From: Betaproteobacteria bacterium
GTDB lineage: Bacteria > Pseudomonadota > Gammaproteobacteria > Burkholderiales > SG8-39
DNA: 6,619 nucleotides
NCBI GenBank assembly: GCA_005881355.1
Contig: VBDM01000218.1
Coordinates: 1-6,619 of the forward strand
Reading direction: 5' to 3'
Positions 1 to 5,862 of this stretch are shown one piece after another (within the stretch, counting starts at the first letter, position 1; each line of letters starts with the position of its first letter). The position numbers and the translations under genes are program-made. The notes below the pieces were generated by a model that worked only from the letters and a program-made list of their open reading frames with translations, did not search any database and was not told where the DNA came from.

Positions 1-704
1 AACCCATCAGCGAGATGGCGCACCTCCTGGAGAACGTGCCGCCTTCGCGGGTGTACGAGGAAATGCAGAAGCTCCTGCTCTCGGGCCACGCGGCGACGAG
101 CTTGCGCCAGCTGCGCAGCGAAGGCCTGCACCGGGGCCTCTTGCCGTTGCTCGACGTCATCTTCGAGCAGCCGATGGGGGAGCGCTTCGTCATGCTCGCG
201 CTCGAGCAGACCGACGGCCGCGTGCGCTCGGGGAAGTCCGTGTCGCCGGCGTTCCTGTTCGCGGCGCTCCTGTGGCACGAGGTGCTCGCGGCGTGGAAAA
301 AATCGCGGGAGCGCGGATTGAAACCGGTCCCGGCGCTCTACCAGGCGATGGACGCGGTGCTCGACATCCAGACCGACAAGCTCGCCATCCCGCGACGCTT
401 TACCGCCGTGATGAAGGAAATCTGGGCGCTGCAGCCGCGTCTCGAGCAAAGGAGCGGCCGCCGCCCCTTCGCCCTCATGACGCACGAAAGATTCCGCGCC
501 GGGTTCGACTTCCTCGTATTGAGGTGCGCGAGCGGCGAGGCGCCCGAGGAGCTCTCGCAGTGGTGGCAGAAGTTCCAGCACGCGGGCGAAGACGAGCGCC
601 AGGCTATGCTGCTCGCGCCGCAGCCGGACGAGCATCGGCGCCGCCGGCGCAGGCGGCGCAGGAAGGCGGCGGCGCCTCCGCCGCCCGACGCCGCACCGGC
701 GTGA
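1..704 (+). CDS. pcnB: Poly(A) polymerase I, C-terminal half (5' end outside window)
   Basis: PcnB adds poly(A) tails to RNA 3' ends in the cytoplasm and so marks RNAs for decay. Only the last 233 codons are visible, starting at base 3 in the reading frame. The catalytic nucleotidyltransferase head lies upstream of the window. What remains matches the C-terminal body of E. coli PcnB in order: a segment with VPPSRVYEEMQKLLLSGH, then PAFLFAALLWHEVL, LAIPRRFTAVMKEIWALQ, an FRAGFDFLVLR segment and a WWQKFQ segment. It ends in a very basic tail of nine consecutive arginines plus lysine (from about base 634), followed by an Ala/Pro-rich end. E. coli PcnB also has an Arg-rich tail, thought to bind RNA. 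The stop codon overlaps the folK start (GTGA), which suggests translational coupling. The ATG at base 15 is internal and is not the true start. The match rests on remembered family sequence and is strong. Confidence 0.95.
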   Translation, partial: PISEMAHLLENVPPSRVYEEMQKLLLSGHAATSLRQLRSEGLHRGLLPLLDVIFEQPMGERFVMLALEQTDGRVRSGKSVSPAFLFAALLWHEVLAAWKKSRERGLKPVPALYQAMDAVLDIQTDKLAIPRRFTAVMKEIWALQPRLEQRSGRRPFALMTHERFRAGFDFLVLRCASGEAPEELSQWWQKFQHAGEDERQAMLLAPQPDEHRRRRRRRRRKAAAPPPPDAAPA

Positions 705-1192
705 GCGCCGCAGTCAGAGCCTTCGTCGGGCTCGGAGCAAATCTCGGCGAACGCGAAGCCCAGGTGCGCCGCGCCCTCACCGCGCTCGAAGCGATTCCAG
801 GAACTCGCCTTCTCGCCGCCTCCTCGCTCTACCGCAGCGCGCCGGTCGGCGTGGGCGAGCAGCCCGACTTCATCAACGCGGTCGCTGCAATCGAGACGCG
901 CTTGAGCGCCCGGGCGCTGCTCGATGAGCTGCTCGGAGTCGAGGCGCGCTTCGGCCGCAGGCGCGAGTTTCCCGGGGCCCCGCGCACGCTCGACCTCGAC
1001 CTCCTGCTCTACGGCGATCGCGTCATCGCCGAGCCGGGGCTCGTCGTTCCCCACCCGCGCATGCACGAGCGCGCATTCGTGCTCGCGCCCCTCGCCGAAA
1101 TCGCACCTGAAACCGCCGTTCCTGGCAAAGGATCGGCTGCCATGCTTCTCGCCGCCTGCAAGGATCAAAAAGTGGAGAGAATCCGGGGCTGA
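701..1192 (+). CDS. folK: 2-amino-4-hydroxy-6-hydroxymethyldihydropteridine pyrophosphokinase (HPPK)
   Basis: FolK transfers pyrophosphate from ATP to 6-hydroxymethyl-7,8-dihydropterin in cytoplasmic folate synthesis, just before dihydropteroate synthase. The protein has 163 residues, close to the usual size of about 160. Visible family motifs are FVGLGANLGERE (residues 8-19), the SSLYRSAPVG region with QPDFINAV (41-61), and GRRREFPGAPRTLDLDLLLYG (85-105). This last contains the two Mg-binding aspartates D98 and D100 and the substrate-contacting arginines. VPHPRMHERAFVLAPL follows at 116-131. The start is GTG at 701, overlapping the pcnB TGA by 4 bases. No ATG is available nearby and the motif begins only seven residues in, so this start is well supported. 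There is no clear Shine-Dalgarno sequence, which fits coupling to pcnB translation. Nothing is missing or broken. Confidence 0.96.
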   Translation: MSAAVRAFVGLGANLGEREAQVRRALTALEAIPGTRLLAASSLYRSAPVGVGEQPDFINAVAAIETRLSARALLDELLGVEARFGRRREFPGAPRTLDLDLLLYGDRVIAEPGLVVPHPRMHERAFVLAPLAEIAPETAVPGKGSAAMLLAACKDQKVERIRG

Positions 1193-1210
1193 CCGGCACC
1201 GTCCGCTTCA

Positions 1211-1229
1211 AGCCCGCGCCGCGCGGGCT
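1211..1229. repeat. 8-bp perfect inverted repeat (hairpin or operator-like)
   Basis: AGCCCGCG (1211-1218) and CGCGGGCT (1222-1229) are exact reverse complements separated by CCG. The repeat lies 18 bases after the folK stop. No T-run follows, so it is a poor intrinsic terminator. It sits immediately upstream of a -10-like element, where a regulator could bind. In DNA this GC-rich such a repeat may also arise by chance. Confidence 0.35.
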
Positions 1230-1230
1230 G

Positions 1231-1239
1231 TGCTAACAT
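1231..1239 (+). promoter_or_regulatory. Candidate extended -10 promoter for the fusion gene
   Basis: TGCTAACAT reads as an extended -10 (TGn plus TAACAT, four of six matches to TATAAT). It is locally AT-rich within a GC-rich gap. No convincing -35 lies 16-19 bases upstream; that region is the inverted repeat at 1211-1229. Transcription would begin near 1246, leaving about 25 bases before the GTG at 1271. It is the most promoter-like element in the 78-base gap, but the call is by eye. Confidence 0.35.
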
Positions 1240-1270
1240 CGCCCGCTTCCTTCCATCGCCGGATCCGCGC

Positions 1271-4114
1271 GTGGAAACTTCCGTCGCTAGGCAAGATCGG
1301 GGCGGCGGCGCTCCGGTGAGCGCCGAAACGCTGCTCGAGACCCTACGGCAGCTCACCGCCGAGCTTCACCCCGCGCGTCAGGCGCCACGGGCGTCGCTCG
1401 ACGGCCGACTCGAACAGGATTACGGATTCGACAGCCTGGGACGGGTCGAGCTGTTCCTGCGCATCGAGCGCCGCTTCGGCGTGAGCCTTCCGGAAAGCGT
1501 CATGGGGAGCGCCGAAACACCGCGCGACCTGTTGCGCGCCGCGCTCGCCGCGGGAGCCGCGCCCCCCGCGCAAGCCGCGGCAGTCGAGCGCGCTGCGGCA
1601 CCGGCCGCGGAATCCGCGGCGCCCGACGCGGCGCGCACGCTCCCCGAGGTGCTCGAGTGGCACCTCGCCCGGCACTCCGATCGCTTGCACCTCGTTCTAC
1701 AGGACGACCAGGGACGCGAGCAGACCGTTACCTACGCGCAGCTCGACGGCGAGGCCCGCGCCATCGCCGCGGGGCTGCACGAGCGCGGCCTCGAGCCCGG
1801 CCGCGCGGTGGCCATCATGCTGCCGACCAGCGCCGAATATTTCCACAGCTTCCTCGGCGTCCTGCTCGCGGGAGGCATACCCGTGCCGATCTATCCGCCG
1901 GCGCGCGCTTCACAGCTCGAAGAGCATGTGCGCCGGCACGTCGGCATTCTCTCCAACGCGCTCACCGAATTCCTCATCACGGTGCCGCAGGCGAAGCCCG
2001 TGGTGCTGCTGCTCAAGCCGCGAGTCGCGACTCTCAAGAGCGTCGTGACGCCGCAGGAGCTCGCGCGGCCGGGAGCGTCGGGCACGCCCTACAAGCCCAA
2101 GCCCAGCGACATCGCGATGCTCCAGTACACCTCCGGGAGCACGGGCAATCCCAAGGGTGTCATCCTCACCCACCAGAACCTGCTCACCAATATCAGGGCG
2201 ATGGGTCACGCGCTGCGCGTGACGCCCAACGACGTGTTCGTGAGCTGGCTGCCGCTCTACCACGACATGGGGTTGATCGGCGTGTGGATGGGCAGCCTCA
2301 TATACGGCTTCAAGTGTCCGGTGATGTCGCCGCTCAGCTTCCTCGCCCGGCCGGACCGCTGGCTGTGGTCCATCCACCGCCACGGCGGCACGCTCTCGGC
2401 CGGGCCGAATTTCGCCTACGAGCTGTGCCTGCGCAAGGTGCAGGACTCGGACATCCGGGGCCTGGATCTGAGCAGCTGGCGTTTCGCGTTCAACGGTGCC
2501 GAACCCGTCTCGCCCGAGACCATCGACGCGTTCATCAAGCGCTTCGCCCGTTACGGCTTCAAGCCCGGCGCGATGGCGCCCGTGTACGGGCTCGCCGAGG
2601 CCACGCTGGGGCTCGCGTTTCCGCCGCCGGGGCGCGGCCCGAAAGTCGATCGCGTCGAGCGCGACAGCTTCACCAGTGGCGGGCGGGCGGTCCCGGCCTC
2701 CGAATCCGCGTCCAACGCGCTGTCCTTCGTCGCGTGCGGGCTGCCGCTGCCCGGTCATCAGATCCGGATCGTCGATGCGACCGACCGCGAGCTCGGCGAG
2801 CGCGAGGAAGGGCACATCCAGTTCAGCGGGCCGTCGGCGACGAGCGGCTATTTCCGCAATCCTGACGATACGCGAGGCCTGCTGCACGGGGATTGGGTGG
2901 ACACCGGCGACTACGGCTATATCGCCGAGGGCGAGATCTACATCACCGGCCGCGTCAAGGACGTCATCATCCACGCTGGCCGCAATATCTATCCCTACGA
3001 GCTGGAGGAAGCGGTGAGCGAGCTGGAAGGCATCCGCAAAGGCTGCGTGGCGGTGTTCGGCGCGAAGGACGCGCGCTTCGGGACCGAGCGCATCGTGGTG
3101 CTCGCAGAGACGCGCGAGCGCGACCCCGCGCGGCGCGAGCAGTTGCAGGCCCGCATCAACGAGCTCGCGGTTTCCCTGATCGGCATGCCGGTGGACGACA
3201 TCGTGCTCGCGTCGCCGCACACGGTGCTCAAGACCTCGAGCGGCAAGATCCGCCGGGCTGCAAGCCGCGAACTGTACGAGCGCGGCGGCAAGACCGGAGC
3301 GCGTGCCGTCTGGTGGCAGGTGGCGCGGCTCGCGTGGTCCGCGGTGCTCCCGCAGGTGCGCCGCAGCCTGCGCGCGGCGCTCGACAGCTTGTACGGAATC
3401 TACGCGCTGCTGCTGCTCGGGGTACTCGGGACGGCGACCTGGGCCGCATGCGCGCTCGTCCCCGGCGCCGGCTGGTGCTGGCGCATCAGCCACCGCGTGG
3501 CGCGGCTGTTCCTGCGCCTGGCGCGAACGCCGCTCACCGCGCGGGGGCTCGAGCGCGTTCCTCTTGACCGCGCCTGCGTGCTGGTGGTCAACCACGCGAG
3601 CTACCTCGACGGCGCAGTGGTGATCGCCTCTCTGCCTGAGCCCATGCGCTTCGTGGCGAAGCGCGAGCTGCTGGATCACTTCGTGCCGCGCATCTACCTC
3701 ACCCGCATCGGGACGGAATTCGTCGAGCGCTTCGACGTGCAGCGCGGCGTGGAGGAAACCGGGCACATGATCGCAATGGTCAGCGCGGGTCACCCGTTGA
3801 TCTTCTTTCCCGAGGGCACGTTCCGCCGCATGCCGGGCCTGCTGCCGTTCCGGATGGGAGCATTCGTGGTCGCGGCCCGCACCGGCATGCCGGTCGTGCC
3901 GGTGACCCTGCGCGGCACGCGCTCGATGCTGAGGGAAGGCCAGTGGCTGTTCCGCCGCGGCGCACTCAGCGTGACGTTCGGCGAACCGATCGAGCCGGCG
4001 GGGACGGACTGGAGCGCCGCGATCGCGCTCCGCGACCGCGCGCGCGCGGAGATTCTGCGCCTGTGCGCCGAGCCGGACCTGAGCGAGGAGACCGAGCTGG
4101 GACCGGAGCGCTAG
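1271..4114 (+). CDS. Three-domain fusion: acyl carrier protein, fatty-acyl-AMP ligase, PlsC-like acyltransferase
   Basis: This 947-residue protein has three parts. Residues 17-95 look like an acyl carrier protein, with the phosphopantetheine serine S55 in GFDSLGRVEL. An Ala/Pro linker (about 96-121) leads to an adenylating enzyme (122-672) with YTSGSTGNPKG (286-296), SWLPLYHDMGLIG (325-337), YGLAEAT (439-445), DTGDYG (544-549), GRVKDVIIHAGRNIYP (560-575) and the catalytic lysine K659 in KTSSGKI. These motifs resemble fatty-acyl-AMP ligases more than CoA ligases. A hydrophobic stretch at 709-732 should anchor it to the inner membrane. It precedes a PlsC-type acyltransferase with NHASYLD (774-780), FPEGT (846-850) and VPVTLRGT (876-883). 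All catalytic blocks look intact. Inferred role: activate a free fatty acid, load it on the fused carrier and pass it to a lysophospholipid or other acceptor; substrates are unknown. E. coli Aas joins related domains in the opposite order without a fused carrier. The start is uncertain: GTG at 1271 (weak GGA at 1261) or GTG at 1316, which would put the serine at residue 40, closer to a typical carrier protein, and which shares the 10-mer GTGAGCGCCG with the folK start. Confidence 0.9.
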   Translation: METSVARQDRGGGAPVSAETLLETLRQLTAELHPARQAPRASLDGRLEQDYGFDSLGRVELFLRIERRFGVSLPESVMGSAETPRDLLRAALAAGAAPPAQAAAVERAAAPAAESAAPDAARTLPEVLEWHLARHSDRLHLVLQDDQGREQTVTYAQLDGEARAIAAGLHERGLEPGRAVAIMLPTSAEYFHSFLGVLLAGGIPVPIYPPARASQLEEHVRRHVGILSNALTEFLITVPQAKPVVLLLKPRVATLKSVVTPQELARPGASGTPYKPKPSDIAMLQYTSGSTGNPKGVILTHQNLLTNIRAMGHALRVTPNDVFVSWLPLYHDMGLIGVWMGSLIYGFKCPVMSPLSFLARPDRWLWSIHRHGGTLSAGPNFAYELCLRKVQDSDIRGLDLSSWRFAFNGAEPVSPETIDAFIKRFARYGFKPGAMAPVYGLAEATLGLAFPPPGRGPKVDRVERDSFTSGGRAVPASESASNALSFVACGLPLPGHQIRIVDATDRELGEREEGHIQFSGPSATSGYFRNPDDTRGLLHGDWVDTGDYGYIAEGEIYITGRVKDVIIHAGRNIYPYELEEAVSELEGIRKGCVAVFGAKDARFGTERIVVLAETRERDPARREQLQARINELAVSLIGMPVDDIVLASPHTVLKTSSGKIRRAASRELYERGGKTGARAVWWQVARLAWSAVLPQVRRSLRAALDSLYGIYALLLLGVLGTATWAACALVPGAGWCWRISHRVARLFLRLARTPLTARGLERVPLDRACVLVVNHASYLDGAVVIASLPEPMRFVAKRELLDHFVPRIYLTRIGTEFVERFDVQRGVEETGHMIAMVSAGHPLIFFPEGTFRRMPGLLPFRMGAFVVAARTGMPVVPVTLRGTRSMLREGQWLFRRGALSVTFGEPIEPAGTDWSAAIALRDRARAEILRLCAEPDLSEETELGPER

Positions 4115-4131
4115 AGCCTGGCTTCCCGGCC

Positions 4132-4135
4132 GGAA
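4132..4135 (+). promoter_or_regulatory. Ribosome-binding site for the thioredoxin-like gene
   Basis: GGAA lies five bases before the ATG at 4141 and supports that start. The open frame itself continues upstream into the fusion gene, back to a GTG at 3943. Confidence 0.5.
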
Positions 4136-4140
4136 ACGCG

Positions 4141-5142
4141 ATGAAACTCCGGATCCTGCTCCTGTCGCTGCTCGTGCTGTCCGGCCCGGCGCGGGCCGCG
4201 GAGCCGGGAGGGCAGGCCATCGCGCTGCCCGCGTGGTTCTCCGAGACTTTCCTCGATCTCCGGGAGGATATCCGCGATGCGGCGAAAACGGGAAAACGGC
4301 TGATGGTCTATTTCGGACAGGACGGCTGCCCGTATTGCAAGGAGCTGATGCAGACCAATTTCAGCCAGAAATCAATCGCCGACAAGGCGCGAGCGCATTT
4401 CGTCGCGATCGCGCTCAACATCTGGGGCGACCGCGAGGCGACCTGGACCGACGGCAGGAGATTCAGCGAGAAGCAGCTCGCCGTCTTCCTGAAAGTGCAG
4501 TTCACGCCGACGCTACTGTTTTTCGACGAACAAGGCGACATTGCGGCGCGGCTGAACGGCTACTACCCCCCGCATCGCTTCGACGCGGTGCTCGATTACG
4601 TCGCCGGACGCATGGAGAAACGCTTGAGCCTCGCCGAGTATCTCAAAACTGCGGTCAGGGAATCCGCAAGCCCAGCGCTGCACGACGAGCCGTTTTTCCT
4701 CAAACCACCCTACGATCTGCGCCGCGGAGGACAAAAACCTCTCGCTGTGCTGTTCGAAACGCGCTACTGTGCAGCCTGCGACGAGCTGCACCGCGAAGGC
4801 TTCCGGCGCAAGGAGATCCGGATTCTGCTAGAGCGCTTCGACGTCGCGCGTTTCGCCCTGTCGGAGCGCTCGGCGGTGCTTACCCCCGACGGCGCGCGCA
4901 TGGCAGCGGAAGACTGGGCACGAGAACTCGGGGTCGCCTACTCCCCGTCGCTTGTCTTTTTCGACTCGGGCGGCAAAGAAGTATTCCGTATCGATACGTA
5001 TCTGCGGCCCTTTCACCTTGCCGGCTCGCTCGACTACGTCGCGAGCGGCGCTTACCGGCGCGAGCCGAGCTTCCAGCGTTTTCTGCAGAGGCGCGCCCTG
5101 GAAATGCGCGGGCGCGGCGAGACGGTCGATCTCTGGCGCTAG
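4141..5142 (+). CDS. Exported protein with two thioredoxin-like domains (SoxW-like)
   Basis: The protein has 333 residues. It opens with a Sec-type signal peptide: basic MKLR, a Leu-rich core, and likely cleavage after ARA at residue 19, so it should act in the periplasm. Domain one (about 30-160) has the redox motif CPYC (C63-C66), an ALNIWGDRE segment (91-99) and the usual proline of thioredoxin folds in FTPTLLFF (P123). Domain two (about 180-305) has CAAC (C210-C213) and the matching proline in YSPSLVFF (P269). The only four cysteines are those of the two motifs. Domain one resembles SoxW and related thioredoxin_2-type proteins; the family call comes from memory. A thiol-disulfide reductase or isomerase role is likely, but the substrate and the partner that recycles it are not visible. 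ATG 4141 is chosen because it has a ribosome-binding site and begins a signal peptide. It lies 26 bases after the fusion gene, probably in the same operon. Confidence 0.82.
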   Translation: MKLRILLLSLLVLSGPARAAEPGGQAIALPAWFSETFLDLREDIRDAAKTGKRLMVYFGQDGCPYCKELMQTNFSQKSIADKARAHFVAIALNIWGDREATWTDGRRFSEKQLAVFLKVQFTPTLLFFDEQGDIAARLNGYYPPHRFDAVLDYVAGRMEKRLSLAEYLKTAVRESASPALHDEPFFLKPPYDLRRGGQKPLAVLFETRYCAACDELHREGFRRKEIRILLERFDVARFALSERSAVLTPDGARMAAEDWARELGVAYSPSLVFFDSGGKEVFRIDTYLRPFHLAGSLDYVASGAYRREPSFQRFLQRRALEMRGRGETVDLWR

Positions 5143-5169
5143 CGGCGCAACTTTCGTGCGCGTGTTGTG

Positions 5170-5175
5170 TATGAT
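5170..5175 (+). promoter_or_regulatory. Possible -10 element (TATGAT) overlapping the annotated kinase start
   Basis: TATGAT matches the -10 consensus at five of six positions and is followed by a GC-rich GCGCC. No good -35 is seen 17 bases upstream (GCAACT). If it is real, the ATG-ATG pair at 5171-5176 would be promoter rather than start, and translation would begin at GTG 5195. Weak evidence. Confidence 0.2.
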
Positions 5176-5836
5176 GCGCCGTCACGAGCCCGCCGTGCCG
5201 CTTTCGAAATATCACTACATCGTCGTCGAAGGGCCGATCGGCGTCGGCAAGACCAGCCTCGCCAAGCGCCTCGCCGCTCGGCTGCGATCGACCCTGGTCC
5301 TGGAGCGTCCCGAGCAGAACCCGTTCCTGCCGCGCTTTTACCAGGACATGGCGCGCTTCGCCCTGCCGACGCAGCTGTTTTTCCTGTTCCAGCGGATCGG
5401 CCAGCTGCGCGAGCTCGCGCAGATGGACCTGTTCAACCGGCTGACCGTGTGCGATTTTCTCCTCGAGAAGGACCCGCTTTTCGCGCGCCTGACGCTCTCG
5501 GGGGACGAGCTGCACCTGTACCAGCAGATCTTCGACGCGCTCAAGCCCCAGGCTCCGCGGCCCGACCTCGTCATCTACCTGCAGGCGCAGCCGGCCACGC
5601 TGTACGAGCGCGTGCGCCGGCGCGGCGTAGAATTCGAACGTCCGATCAGCGCGGAATATCTCGCCCTGCTCGCGGACAGCTACAACCGTTTTTTCTACCA
5701 CTTCAACGGGAGTCCCGTCTTGATCGTGAACTCCGAGAGGCTCAACTTCGTGAGCGACGACCGCGACCTCGACCTGCTCATCGAGCGGGTCGGCGCGATG
5801 CGCGGGCAACGCGAGTTCTTCAACTGGGGGGAGTGA
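5171..5836 (+). CDS. Deoxynucleoside kinase (deoxyadenosine/deoxyguanosine kinase family)
   Basis: This cytoplasmic enzyme phosphorylates deoxynucleosides from ATP, for salvage into dNTPs. The 221-residue length is normal for bacterial members. Motifs: P-loop GPIGVGKTS (21-29); a likely catalytic-base region ERPEQNPFL (45-53, E45); TQLFFLFQR (67-75), whose glutamine probably contacts the base; DFLLEKDPLFARLTL (95-109); PDLVIYLQA (131-139); the arginine-rich lid RVRRRGVEFER (147-157); and VLIVNSERLNFV near the end. Which deoxynucleoside it prefers cannot be read from this. The start is uncertain. ATG 5171 and ATG 5174 lack a Shine-Dalgarno sequence. GTG 5195 would give a protein beginning VPLSKYHYIVVEGPIG, close to how I remember related proteins starting, and upstream GTG codons at 5156 and 5162 are also in frame. 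In betaproteobacteria I associate this gene with the folK-pan neighbourhood, which fits panC following 26 bases downstream. Confidence 0.9.
   Translation: MMRRHEPAVPLSKYHYIVVEGPIGVGKTSLAKRLAARLRSTLVLERPEQNPFLPRFYQDMARFALPTQLFFLFQRIGQLRELAQMDLFNRLTVCDFLLEKDPLFARLTLSGDELHLYQQIFDALKPQAPRPDLVIYLQAQPATLYERVRRRGVEFERPISAEYLALLADSYNRFFYHFNGSPVLIVNSERLNFVSDDRDLDLLIERVGAMRGQREFFNWGE
5826..5833 (+). promoter_or_regulatory. Strong Shine-Dalgarno-like GGGGGGAG upstream of a mini-ORF and panC
   Basis: This purine run lies within the last kinase codons. It is 4 bases from the ATG at 5838, which opens a six-codon frame, but 29 bases from the panC ATG at 5863. It therefore best serves the mini-ORF. A second, weaker candidate for panC is GGGAG at 5847-5851, 11 bases before its ATG. 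Confidence 0.45.
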
Positions 5837-5837
5837 C

Positions 5838-5858
5838 ATGGCGAGCGGGAGCCGGTAA
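5838..5858 (+). other. Six-codon open frame (MASGSR, stop) between kinase and panC
   Basis: ATG at 5838 has a well-placed Shine-Dalgarno sequence, yet the frame stops at TAA 5856-5858, four bases before the panC ATG. It could deliver ribosomes to panC by re-initiation, be the scar of a lost gene (panB is the usual neighbour here), or be chance. A peptide function is not supported. Confidence 0.25.
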
Positions 5859-5862
5859 ACAG

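Noticed and set aside
1211..1229. Inverted repeat as an intrinsic terminator for pcnB-folK
   Set aside because: No T-run follows the second arm and the stem has only 8 pairs, so termination is unlikely.
1657..2865. 402-codon plus-strand frame inside the fusion gene
   Set aside because: It is an out-of-frame shadow with Arg/Ala-rich, domain-free translation.
1910..3793. Long open frame of 627 codons on the minus strand
   Set aside because: It lies antisense to the fusion gene, whose motifs are unmistakable. The translation has no recognisable domain and is rich in His, Arg and Ala, as expected when GC-rich codons are read backwards.
4124..4137. Near-palindrome around CCGGCCGG between the fusion and thioredoxin-like genes
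   Set aside because: It is short and imperfect in GC-rich DNA, with no T-run or other sign of function.
3943..4140. Upstream extension of the thioredoxin-like gene to GTG 3943
   Set aside because: It would overlap the acyltransferase domain by about 170 bases and hide an evident signal peptide. ATG 4141 has its own ribosome-binding site.
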